Made by a program: the position numbers and the translations under genes. A stretch of DNA of 64,000 nucleotides from Acanthaster planci (lineage: Eukaryota; Echinodermata; Asteroidea; Valvatida; Acanthasteridae): the NCBI RefSeq assembly GCF_001949145.1, contig NW_019091355.1:1699107-1763106 (forward strand), read 5' to 3'. Shown here piece after piece: positions 35,328 through 46,564 of this stretch. Every line of letters starts with the position of its first letter. Position 1 is the first letter of the stretch. The notes beneath the pieces are model-generated. The model saw only the letters and a list, made by a program, of their open reading frames with translations, searched no databases and had not been told where the DNA came from.

Positions 35328-38300
35328 ATGGATCTTTTCAACGTTTGGAATCACATCAACGTCCGTACAGTCTTCCTCGGGTTCATGTTGTTTGTGATCC
35401 TCTTCTGGGTTTTGCGCCGCCCAAGAAACCTTCCTCCAGGCCCCTGGGGCTGGCCTCTGCTGGGTTACTTACCACAACTTGCAAGGATCAAAGGGCCAAT
35501 TCACGAAGCCTTGGGCAGATTGTCCCACAGGTAAGGACCGGCGGAAAATATAAAGAAGATGGATAATTCAGTCGTAAAATTCATAGCCTTGAGTGCGGTT
35601 GACTCCTCCTTCAGATGTTTGTATCTACTTGCAGACGAATTCAGCCTGAGAATGGTTGATAAAGTGGTCTGCAGTGGAATTTCTAATATCCAACTTCCTC
35701 ATTTTTGTGCATGACACGCCCTAAGAAGGGCGTTTATTGAAATTTTGATCAACCAATGAATACCATAACATCTATGGCAACAATTTTTCAATTTTTGCTT
35801 AGGTATGGCAGCATTGTGAGCTTCTCGGTAGCCAATCAACTTATCGTTCTCCTACAAGATTATGAAGTCATGAAAGAAGCATTTGCCCAACAAGAATTGA
35901 ATGGACGACCGAAATTGGAAATCTGTCAGATCACCCTACCTGGCTATGGTAAGTGTCACTCAGCTCCTTTCAAAAGCATGGCTGAGAGCACCGTATGCAG
36001 ATCATATCTGGCTCCTTCATGTTGTCACATGCAAAATGGTTTTTGATATTAACCAAAACGTTCTTCGTTTTCGCGCATGTTTTGGAACAAAGTGAGATTT
36101 TAAAGACCCGAATTTAAGTAGTTGTAGTGTCTGAGTTTTTTCTTTGTTGGGCTTATGGCGCTAGAAAGGCAGGTAAAGTATCTGATCGAAACTGTAAGTT
36201 TGCACTGAACTTTTCTCGGTTACACAATACCTCTTGGGAAAGAAAATCTCTTGCTACCACAAACATTCCATGGGTTATCACAGTTCATTTCTTTCTTATC
36301 AGCCTAAGTCAATCAACTTCTTCCACAATTCGACCAAACAGGGGTTCTCTCAGCGTCTGGTGAGCCTTGGGTTGAGCTCCGTCGGTTCACAGTGACAACC
36401 TTGAGAAGTCTCGGAGTGGGCAAGTCAAGCTTTGAGGAGCACATCACCACGGAAACTAAGTATCTGATGGAGGAAATCCGAAGTCTGAAGGGTAAAGGTC
36501 TTAATCCCACACACGTCGTAGAAAACGCCGTGTCCAATGTGATCTGTTCTGTAGTTTTTGGAAGGCGATTTGAGTACACGGACACGCAGTTCAAGCGACT
36601 CTTGGAGATCCTGAAGGAGATGTTTGACCTCCTCGGAGCTGGAGGCGTGATCCAGTTCGTGCCAATATTCGCCAAGATGCGGTTCCTTCCCACTGTGAAG
36701 AAACTCATATACACCAACCTAAGCCTTGACGAAATTCTGTACCAGTTGCTGTACAACAGAAACGTTCAGCAAGGAGATGTGGACTACAACGAGAATCCGC
36801 GAGATTTCGCGGGTGCTTTCATCAAGACGATGTGCGACAGAGAGAATCAAGGTGTCCAGACATATATGACCCCATCAAGTATGCATTATACATTTGGAGA
36901 CCTGTTCGGGGCTGGCACGGAGACAACTGCTACAACGCTGCGGTGGGCGTTGCTCTTCATGGTTGGCTACCCTGAAATCCAGTCGCAGGTTCAGAAAGAT
37001 ATTGACAGCGTGGTTGGACGTAACAGGCTACCCAGGCTCTCCGATAAGTCTCAGCTGGCCTACGTTGAGGCCGTCCTTAATGAGGTTCAACGTGTGGGTG
37101 ACATTGTACCTCTGGGAGTGCCTCATAAGTGCACTGAAGACACAACCCTTCGGGGGTAGGTAGTAAAATCATTTCCAATTTCCAAATTGTGGTCATAGTG
37201 AATAAGTTTCATCGATAAACGTATGAATTGGCGCATCCCAGGTTGCACGTTCTGTGGTTAACTTTACTTATTTTGTTTATGTAGCTCAACACAGCAACTT
37301 CATTTGGTTTGTTATTAGGTATCATATCCCTAAGGGCTCTCTCATCGTTGCCAACATATCGAGCGTTCACAACGACCCAGCCGAGTGGCCCGATCCCAGC
37401 GAGTTTAGACCGGAACGATTCCTGGATGACGAGGGAAAGCTGGTTCGGCGGGACAAACTTATTCCCTTTGGAATAGGTGAGTATTACGGGATTTAACACT
37501 GCATGATGCCAACCAAAGTTTCTGATTTCTGATCAGGAGCTGGCTCCAAAAGTGGTGCAGAGACGCGGCTTTCTTTTTCTCTCACTTTTTTTCTTGAAAT
37601 GATGTACGTATAGCGCTCGATGTCCATCGCGACTGCATGCGTACGTAAAGCCAAACTTTTTCTCTTTAAAAGCATTTTCAGCTTTTACATGTGCACAGTA
37701 CATAAGACTTTACCTCTTTTTGTCTTGTTCCCAGATGTAAATGTAATATACAGAAAAGGGTGTCATCTGAAAAAGAGTGTCTGACTGTATGTATGGAGAA
37801 TTAGAGAGACTCCTTCAGTGTAGAATTACTCAACCGTACCATCCAAAAAACGTTACAATGACGCAAGTTTGGCAGCTTTTGGACATCGTTTTATACCAAA
37901 TGAAAAACATTTTTATTTTGCAGACGCGCCGGTCTTCGGCGACTCGGTGACCAGAACTGGAGACTTTATTGGCATAAATGCAGCACCGCGAAATTTTATA
38001 CAAGTCCACGAAATTTAGCCTTATTTTCTCTTAACAAACTGTTATTATTTTATTATTAATCATTTCTGGTAATGCCACCAAGGAGTCCTCAAAAGCATCC
38101 TCGGCACTTTAGCTCACAAGTCTGAAGAAACCTGTAGAGAGGAGACAATGAAAAGCACTTACAGTTTTAGAGGTAGGAGGAAAACCCCAGATGGATATTC
38201 TGGGTGAAACCCGCGAAATCAGGGACTGAATACCCAATCCACATGTGGACCAGGCCGGGATTCGAACCCGGGAGGTGAAAAGCGAGGAAAGAATCACTAC

Positions 38301-38938
38301 GCCAACCTGACTTTGGAAACTTTAGAAATGGCTCAGTCAAGACAACGCAGTTTCAGACTTGGCCAGGCCAATAATAACCCAGCATTTCTTGAAAAGGTGT
38401 CAAGAGACAACTCACTGTACCGCTATGAATCCACTCAAAACGAGGAAATGTTGTCTTCAACAGGGCTCACGTGATATGCACTCGTCAAATTCTGGTCAAA
38501 TAAGCTTACAACAGTGCAGTCCTGTGCTTCGCGGTGTCCGAGCACAAGTAAATGCAGTGTTCTTATAGATTTAATTTTGTGCATGGAATTTAATATTGAT
38601 CTTGATTTTGTGAGAAAACGTACATAGTTTAGATAAATACCGATTGTGTCTTAATATCACAGCAAGTCAATTACGTATACTTCTACATATTCCCCTAATA
38701 ACACTGATGGTTGTCCGATAGTGTACTGTGCACATGCTGCCTCTTCACAGGTCGTCGCGTGTGTCTCGGGGAGCACCTAGCTCGGATGGAACTGTACATT
38801 ACGTTCAGTTGCCTCATGCATCAGTTTCACTTCCGAACACCAGAGGGCGCCACACCCGTCTCATTCGAGGCGTGCTACAGCGGATTAACACGCTCCCCAG
38901 CACCATTCGAAATCTGCGCGATTCCGCGAGACGATTAG
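35328..38938 (+). CDS. Cytochrome P450, CYP2-like, tandem copy A, complete (502 aa)
   Basis: Exons 35328-35530, 35803-35948, 36342-37155, 37319-37476 and 38751-38938 have GT-AG borders, phases 2, 1, 2 and 1, and total 503 codons. Residues 14-30 form an N-terminal membrane anchor followed by the hinge PPGPWGWPLLG. The helix C W...R pattern is PWVELRR. The I-helix oxygen-binding motif AGTETT is at about 307-312, the K-helix ExxR (EVQR) at about 364-367, and PERF at about 419-422. The heme loop FGIGRRVCLG has its cysteine ligand at 445. It should be an endoplasmic-reticulum monooxygenase fed by NADPH-P450 reductase; the substrate cannot be read from sequence. The 814-nt central exon and the five-exon layout recall CYP2U/CYP2R rather than nine-exon vertebrate CYP2 genes. 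A tandem paralogue follows on the same strand. A SINE sits in intron 4. Confidence 0.95.
38041..38313 (-). mobile_element. tRNA-derived SINE in intron 4 of P450 copy A
   Basis: On the minus strand the element begins near GTCAGGTTGGCGTAGTGA, which holds a pol III A box (TGGCGTAGTGA). A B box GGGTTCGAATCCC follows about 30 bp later. A non-tRNA body with GATTGGGTATTCAGTCCC and GGGTTTTCCTCC comes next, then an A-rich tail of TAATAATAAAATAATAA type at about 38041-38058. This order (tRNA head, unrelated body, simple-repeat tail) defines a tRNA SINE. The exact 3' end and target duplication are not resolved. Confidence 0.78.
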
Positions 38939-39603
38939 TGTTTTGACGCCTGAATAATGTCTCGTAATGGTGTCCCACGACTAACAAGTCTTTCTATCTG
39001 CGACTCGCTTCTGTTCCATAGGTTTTGCGTATTATTTCTGACAAAATTGTCAAATGATTAAACGACATAGCGGGATTTTTTTCAGTTGCATTTAATCTAA
39101 AAATAAAAGAAGATCAGTTGCCAAGGACCAAGGAACATTTTGTTGCTGAATATAACACGTACAAATAGTATTGACGTTAACTATGACCTCCCAGAGTGCC
39201 AGATTAATCAGATCAGCAGTAGCCATTTAAATTCTATACAATCGCACCACAAGATCTTTTAATCAGCCAGCATTCCTTTGAAATAGTTCGGATTGATTAA
39301 GGGTATTGTAAAATACATTTTTTAAGGTTTCGTTTTCTATAGGGACTAGATTTTTAAAAATTAGTGAAAATCTTCTTCGAAGCTCTTGTACGGTCTCAAG
39401 CTTCACCTAATCTTCACTCCTAATCTCGATAAATCATCGCTTGAGCCCTGACGTATTTTAATTAATTTCATTTGAAAGAACCAGGAAAAGGAAAAAATTC
39501 ACTAAAACCCCTTGAAATTGCATCTTTGGGTTTCGATTAACCTGATTTTAAATTTTTGTTTGCATTTTTACCCATATTTTGATGCTTTTTTGCTTTTAAG
39601 CTA

Positions 39604-39623
39604 ATGAATATTTGCATATTCAT
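39604..39623. promoter_or_regulatory. Palindrome containing a POU octamer ATTTGCAT
   Basis: ATGAATAT and ATATTCAT are perfect inverted arms around TTGC, and the centre contains the octamer ATTTGCAT (39610-39617). It lies 1.8 kb upstream of P450 copy B. Binding by a POU factor is inferred from the motif only. Confidence 0.25.
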
Positions 39624-40308
39624 GAGCAGAACTACGATGTCATCAAAAGCACTGAATCTCAGTGTTTCACTGATTAGTGCACAGAAAATTTCTAGATTTT
39701 TTTAACCACTGCTATGTCGGATTTTATATTCTTTCGCAATTTATTGCTGTGTAAGTATATGGCAATAATCCAGCAAAAATCCTTTTCACAGAAATGTTCC
39801 CAGATAGCAAATTTGGGGTTCACAATTTGAACATGAAAACATGCAAATTGAACCATGTCTTCCTAGGTTTACATCAAAAGCGCCCTCACTTGTCCAGAAA
39901 TGCTTGGTCAAGTTTTAATGTTTGAAAAAGCGCACCGTTCAGTTCATGTAACTCAAAAAAAATTTCAAACAGTTTTCATACGTGGAAGAAGAGTACAGAG
40001 ATACACAAAATGTGATTTTAAGAAAAAACATTTCCTGGATACACAAATTGCTATCCATTTGTTCTACATCAAGGGGTCAACAGTGCTACAGGATTCTGAC
40101 CTTTGTAGATTTAAATTGTTTTAAATTAAAACTAGATATGTTAATAATTTACTGTAAACTATACTGATACTATGCACATTTGTTTAAGTATAGCTCTAAT
40201 TAGCTTCAGTCATATAATGTTGGCTTGCAGCATTATACTATCGCTTTAAAGAATATGTGGTAGGTTTTTGTCACTGAGTGATCCATGGTTGTTACTCGGC
40301 TTTAATTG

Positions 40309-40370
40309 TTACAGCAGATGATGGCTAGATTGTAGATTATTACAGTTGATGATGACTAGATTGTAGATTG
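40309..40370. repeat. Two tandem copies of a 31-bp unit
   Basis: The unit TTACAG..GATGATG.CTAGATTG.. is at 40309-40339 and 40340-40370 with about four mismatches. Confidence 0.85.
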
Positions 40371-40866
40371 CCGTAAGACGATTAGAAGTTTTACAATGTG
40401 AATTGTCAAATTCCCTTTAAAATGCAAATGTATTAAGTTTTCACATGGGTAGCAAGCTTAGAGCAAATCTACGTAACTAGAGCTGCCCTAATAAATTAGC
40501 CACCAAAACTGAAGCGCCCTTTGGTATGGGGGCGGTACGTCAGATAGTCCATCAAGATTGCAAATCAGCTTGTCACAGGAAAGGTCAGATAAACTGACAT
40601 TTTGTGTGGCAAACGTTTAAACAAAAAAAAAACAGACGCGGAACAACATCATGCAGAAAAAAGTTAACATGTTCAGTTCATGTCACAGCGGAGTCTGTTT
40701 AACCCTCTTTGGTACAAAGGTTGTAGAATCCACAAAGCGACAGATCACATCCACGACGGCCTTAAAGTGACTGGTGTGTACCCGAGAAACAGGTTAGTGG
40801 AAAATTCCACCTAGGGCCTACACGTAAAGTATCAAAGAGTGTGTTAACTGTTAGCAATGGTGGCAG

Positions 40867-41096
40867 CAATAGACCCTTTTCACCCACGTGACTGGATTGC
40901 GCTGACAATACCGCCGCGTGTGGACCGCCTCAGCCACGGTGATCGAATACATTCATACGGGCAGCTAACTATATGCAAGCGTAAGTGCGAACACTGCATG
41001 CGTGACTAGTTTATCTTGAATAGGTAGATTACCATCACAACACTGTGCGCTGATTACCATCACATTGGTCCAGCATGATTGGAAAAAGGTCTATTG
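40867..41096. mobile_element. Foldback element with CAATAGACC termini
   Basis: CAATAGACCCTTTTC (40867-40881) and GAAAAAGGTCTATTG (41082-41096) are inverted repeats with one mismatch in 15. The 230-bp element has no coding frame, so it is a probable MITE in the upstream region of P450 copy B. Confidence 0.65.
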
Positions 41097-41456
41097 AGGT
41101 TGTAACGTTGTTGAGCTTTAAAGGACAGACTGCGTGAAGGCCCATAATATACTGTAATACTTAACTTTAATTATCGTGCCTTTGCTACCGTTATAAGTAG
41201 TTTAAATGCTTAGCAGCAATTCGTATAGCACAATAAAGGCTTATTAGATTCGTTGAACGTAAAATGCCGTTTCTCTCGCGTTGATACACATTACTGTACT
41301 ATATTTCGTTGGCAAATAACACTCGTGATACCGGTATCCTAGGACATCACTTTGAGACCTCACACCCATTGTGGCACATAGGGCCTATGCATAATGGAAC
41401 ATTAATAATTTAGTATTGTTTTACTAAAGGCGACGGATACCTGAAGTGACAGCACT

Positions 41457-44400
41457 ATGGATCTTTTAGATGTCTGGAACCACATCGATGTCCGCGCAGC
41501 CCTCATTGGTTTCGTGTTGTTCGTATTCCTCTTCTGGGTTTTGCGCCGCCCAAGAAACCTTCCTCCAGGCCCCTGGGGCTGGCCTCTGCTGGGTTACTTA
41601 CCACAACTTGCAAGGACAAAAGGACCAATCCACGAGGCCTTAGTAGAACTGTCCCACAAGTAAGAACGTATTATCTCAAATCAAAACGAAATATGAATTT
41701 AGTTTGATCCACTCACATTACATGATATTATAAAAGTTACCACACCATTAAAAAAACAGAGAGATTGACACCGGTTTGTGCAGAGGTTGCACAGCGACTG
41801 TGTATTCTTGGTACATTCTTGTGAAAAATATAAATACAATGGAAGGAAATAGATGCGTATTTTAATCCAAAGACTATACCGTCTCAAAACAATACGGAAT
41901 TTTCAAGGTGATAGATACAAGATACTTAGGAGGATCAATACGCATCTAAACAGTTGAAATGGGCCAGTTCGGTATTCCAACAGCGCATGCCCAAAGTGAG
42001 GTCGTTCGGGAACAGTAAATAAGCACGCGCGAGATCTTCCCTCTCAGCGCAGCCATGCGCCGACACGCGCATGTTTGGTTTCCGATTGACCTCTTTGAAA
42101 TGGCTCATTGCCACACACCGAAGAGCCTTGACATACACCTGAAACAGCATGAAAACTTTTGCTCAGATATGGAAGCGTCGTGAGCTTCTCGGTGGCCAAT
42201 CAGCTTGTCGTTCTACTGCAAGATTATGACGTCATGAAAGAAGCATTTGCCCAGTATGAGTTAAGTGGACGGCCACGATTCGAGATCAGTCAGATAACTC
42301 TACCAGGTTACGGTAAGCGTCACTTAAGTCTCAAACATGGCAGATTTGGATTGTGCATCTAGTCCAACATAATATTATGTGTACCTTGACCTACAATGTT
42401 TACAATAATTGTGGGCCTTGCACTTTAAAGATGGGTTAATTGGCTTTCGAGCTACAGTGGTTTATTTTCACTTTTAAATTCTGGCCACCTTAAAGAGGGT
42501 TCTTTTGGTTTGTTGTTTGATGCTTGTCTTTTTCTTTTTAATATACATGTTCTAGTTTGTTTTGTTCACCCTTGTTTGGCCGAAGAAACAATAAATAATA
42601 ATAATACGTATTATAAATAATAATTATACGTATTCATGCCCTATAGAGCCATTTTATTTATACATTCTGCACAAAGCAAGGTGTTTTACTGTCCACTGAA
42701 GGCGAGGGCTAGTGGCTACAGAAAAAAAATATTTTGTTGGCATATGGAATGAAAATCAGAAGGAAGAAACTTCCAGAACATAGCATTACATGAAAAAAGC
42801 TGCAAGTTGTCCCAGATATTTATAAAGTTGACTTTCTTGCGGTAAATTTGAAAAGACAAAATTACTTCAAAAGTAACAGTTGAAACTTTTCTGCAAACAG
42901 ATGGAAATGTTTAGCGTTGGCCGCATGATCTCTTTAGACCCATCTTATTATGCATCACAAAGAAAGATTTTCAGAACAGTATACGCGCTCTCTGAATAGG
43001 GTCATCCATCCATGTTTTTTCATCTTCAAAAGGTGTCCTGTCTGCCTCTGGTCAGCCTTGGGTTGAGCTCCGTCGGTTCGCAGTGAAAACCCTCAGGAGT
43101 CTTGGAGTGGGCAAGTCAAGCTTTGAGGAGCACATCACCACGGAAATCAAGTATCTAATGGAGGAAATCCGCAAAACAAATGGAAAGACTCTAAACCCCA
43201 GACACGTGGTGGAAAACGCCGTGTCCAATGTCATCTGTTCTGTAGTCTTCGGGAGACGGTTCGAGTACACAGACTCAAGATTTAAGCGGCTCTTGGAGAT
43301 CCTGAACGAACTGTTTGAGCTGATTGGAGCTGGCGGTGTTATCCAGTTTGTACCCATATTTGCCAAGATGCGGTTCCTTCCTTTGGTAAAACAACTCATA
43401 CACACCAACTTGAGTTTCGACGAGGTTCTGTATCAACTGCTCTACAATAGGAATGGCCAACAAGGAGATGTGGACTTCAACGAGAATCCGCGAGATTTCG
43501 CGGGTGCTTTTATCAAGGAGATGTGTGACAAAGAGAATCAAGGTGTCCAGACATACATGACCCCGTCAAGCATGCAGTACACCTTTGGAGACCTGTTCGG
43601 GGCTGGCACAGAGACAACCTCTACAACGCTGCGGTGGGCGTTGCTCTTCATGGTCGGCTACCCTGAAATCCAGTCGCAGGTTCAGAAAGAGATTGACAGC
43701 GTGGTTGGACGTAACAGGCTACCCAGGCTTTCAGATAAGTCTGAACTTGCCTACGTAGAAGCCGTCCTCAGTGAAGTTCAACGTATGGGTGACATTGTGT
43801 CTCTGGGGGTGCCTCACAAGTGCATTGAAGACACAACACTGCGAGGGTATGATATCATGCAATGGGGTGCCTTGCTGGTATAACTATACACGATTACCAA
43901 CGTTTACTGTGCTATTTACTTCAGGTTCGAACATAAGTATATGAAGTAGAAAAGGTATAAAAAAAAAAATTGAAAAACACCTGCATCACTTCAAATACTT
44001 CTATCTCATCTCTCTCCGTGGTATTAGATATCACATCCCCAAGGGCTCTCTCATCGTTGCCAATATGTGGAGCGTTCACCACGACCCAGTCGAGTGGCCC
44101 AATCCCAGCGAGTTTAGACCAGAGCGATTCCTGGATGACGAGGGCAAGCTGGTTAGGCGTGATAAACTCATCCCTTTTGGAATAGGTAAGAATGTGGAAC
44201 ATTTTTCAACGGCATATAATTTCAGATTGGGGATACAAAATACCGTCTCGAACGAAATCTGATATTAACTTGGACCACAAAATGAGTGTAACACTTGCAT
44301 GCATGTTTACTTTTAAACCCACCAGGAATCATTGAGCAGCGCCCTCAAACGACTTTCAATATGAACTTTTGACAGTGTATGTGTGCACTTTTTGTCGACA

Positions 44401-44586
44401 GGTCGCCGTGTGTGTCTGGGGGAGCACCTTGCTCGGATGGAACTCTACATTATGTTCACCTGCCTTGCGCACCAGTTTCACTTCCAAACACCAGAGGGCG
44501 CTGGGCTCGTCTCGTTCGAGGCGCTTCAAGGCATAACGCACGCCCCGGCACCATTCGAAATCTGCGCAATCCCGCGAGATAATTAG
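41457..44586 (+). CDS. Cytochrome P450, CYP2-like, tandem copy B, complete (501 aa)
   Basis: Exons 41457-41659, 42167-42312, 43033-43846, 44028-44185 and 44402-44586. The first four match copy A exactly in length (203, 146, 814, 158 nt) and phase; the last is one codon shorter. The same landmarks are present: membrane anchor, PPGPWGWPLLG hinge, PWVELRR, AGTETT, EVQR, PERF and the heme loop FGIGRRVCLG. Most changes from copy A are conservative, with clusters near the N-terminus, after EEIR and at the C-terminus (LVSFEALQGITHAPAPFEI against a longer loop in A). It is expected to be an ER monooxygenase with related but possibly shifted substrate range. Introns share little visible sequence with copy A. 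The 90-nt identity in exon 1 suggests gene conversion. Confidence 0.95.
42540..42621 (+). mobile_element. Possible LINE or SINE 3' tail in intron 2 of P450 copy B
   Basis: TTTGGCCGAAGAAACAATAAA followed by a (TAA/TAATAAT)n tract resembles the 3' end of a retroposon with a simple-repeat tail. The body upstream is not recognisable, so this is a weak call. Confidence 0.3.
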
Positions 44587-46009
44587 CAATGCATAGCTGC
44601 CTATCAACTTAATCGTTTTTTCAAGAATTCATACCATATTTGGAGTGCATAATATTTACTGGTAGTCTCTTAACTCACAAAAAGGAGAAAAGGGATGAAG
44701 GCATGAAATCAAGGGAAGAAATCTGAGAATTGTGTACCTTCACAGTGCTCCCCGTACATGAACAGATTTAATGAGAAACTTAACACGAATTCAATGAGAC
44801 TTTAATTCATGATAGGAAATCTTTCCTGTCAAATTACTGTGACTTTCCACTTCCACCGATAAAGTAAAATGAACAGACTTCAGCATTTGGTCTTAATGCA
44901 AATGAAAATTTCCATTTTCATGAGTCAAAGGATGATGTGATCCAAGGTAGACTGGTAGCGTCGCCATATGGCGGACACAATGTGTTTGCTAAATAATTAT
45001 GTACCCATTTCAAATACAGCACTGATGCCTGTCTCCCCTTACTTCGAAAAGACTTATAGCTCTGTTTGTAGTTTACACATAACACTCTTTTCCACTTTTT
45101 GATAGAAAGGTCCTGAATTTATTTGTTTATCGTGTTACGCAGCTTGTTTGAACTATACACGGGCAATTCTTCAATGCTTCATTGGTAGGTAATTTTAAAA
45201 GAGTTTTCCGGTAGTTTTCGTATGCGATTTGAAAAAGTTTGCCTGTATGGCAAAAGCAATTTAGCGCCTTTAATAATGATTAATGAAAGGCTTTTGTAAG
45301 AAATAGAAAACTACCACCTTCTTGTAACTTCCATTGAAAAGAAGTATGTAGACCTCGTAGTAATGCAAATAGTACTTTGTATGAAGAGAAGTTGAGCTGA
45401 ATGTCCACTGTAATGTTGCCATGAATATCCCTTTAAACTGCCATTAGCATGTAGTGCATTTAGTACAAATTGTGTCCTGGAACGGAGGATAAAATTTAGT
45501 TTTTTGATATAGAAAGGGAAATGTTTCAGGCTAAAATCGCCAAACCTTAGTCCCTAAAATTCCCTTTCACTTTCAGTTTGGCAGGATTTCAAATTCAAAG
45601 ATTAGAATTAATTATTTAATAATTAATTATTATTAATTAAAAATTTCGCGGTACATCCTGCTTCCGATCCGCCCTTTCAACTCTCGACAAACAATTATTA
45701 TCGATATAATCGACAGAGAGATAATGCTTGAAATCTAAGTGAATTTAGAGCAAAGATACATTGCGTAGTGAGAAATTACTACTACTGGCCAGATTTGCAG
45801 TGAACAATAATTCAATTTACGATTATCAAATATCCAGATGTTTTGCTCTGATTTAGAAGCAAATAATAGCGGACTTGAGCTAATCAACCGTGTCGAGTAA
45901 GCATACACCTTCCTCTATTGTACCAGAATATTAATTTGGTCGAATCCACATCTTGAAATCCGAAGACTCCTGGTGTGTGTACGTGTGTACATACACAGTA
46001 AAGTGACGA
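44587..46009. other. Intergenic region, AT-rich, nothing recognised
   Basis: The 3' UTR of P450 copy B should be here. A strongly AT-rich self-complementary stretch of ATTAATTA type lies at about 45601-45645. No exon or named repeat is supported. Confidence 0.6.
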
Positions 46010-46462
46010 AGACAGACTGCGCCGCGTGCGCCGGGTCACGGGCAGCGAGTTTGGCATTCCGCAAAGGTCGAGCCATTACGGCTGGATCTCGGTCGGCCCT
46101 TTGTGCGGAATGGCGACCGCTCTGCTGATGATGACGAGATCGGATCGGCAAGACGCGAGTCCCAAACCTTAGCGCCCCGATGTTTCGGCGTGGAAGGCCC
46201 GGGACTGAGACCAAATATCGAGGACTCGGACTTGTAGGGTTTTTCTCCAGGAACAAAAAGAGGTGCAACATCTGACAAGAGGCTGTCCAGGAGCAGTAAT
46301 AACTCCGAAGGAAAGTGCCTCACGATCAGACTCAGTTTTCACAAAACCGACCATCTGTCACGAGCAGTCCTGTCTAGGACATGTCAAACACACCTTGAAG
46401 TGAACCGGAATCAGAAACTTCGACCCGTTTCAGCTACCAGAAAACGCAGATAAGACGTCACC
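46010..46462 (+). promoter_or_regulatory. GC-rich promoter and 5' UTR of the PDZ gene
   Basis: The sequence becomes clearly GC- and CpG-rich (GCGCCGCGTGCGCCGG at about 46018) and stays so up to the ATG at 46463. Antisense open frames here are compositional. The transcription start is not known. Confidence 0.45.
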
Positions 46463-46564
46463 ATGACGACACAAGGGGTGCTACTGAAAGTGCGGATGAC
46501 TGGAGGCCCGCCATGGGGCCTGCGATTTATGGGCGGGCAAGGCACACCCATCTGCATCTCAAAG
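46463..46564 (+). CDS. N-terminal PDZ-domain exon, PDLIM/synaptopodin-2 type (partial)
   Basis: The ATG (context GTCACCATGA, a good Kozak match) opens 34 codons ending at an AAG|GTAAAC donor in phase 0. The translation runs VLLKVRMTGGPPWGLRFMGG, the first strands and carboxylate-binding loop of a PDZ domain. The PWGxRxxGG form with the PDZ at the extreme N-terminus is characteristic of PDLIM/ZASP and synaptopodin-2 proteins of the actin and Z-disc cytoskeleton. The exon ends at the equivalent of (L/I)SIS(R/K), where those genes also have an intron. The next PDZ exon (expected pattern GGKA...GD.V..I.G) was not found up to 64000, so the first intron is long. Confidence 0.75.

Larger units (their letters stand above)
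38939..41456 (+). other. Spacer between the two P450 genes
   Basis: It should hold the 3' UTR of copy A and the promoter of copy B. No extra P450 exon or pseudo-exon is visible. It contains an octamer palindrome (39604-39623), a 31-bp tandem duplication (40309-40370) and a foldback element (40867-41096). Confidence 0.6.

Noticed and set aside
46036-46323. Minus-strand Ser/Pro-rich frame
   Set aside because: It is antisense to the GC-rich 5' region of the PDZ gene and has no independent support.
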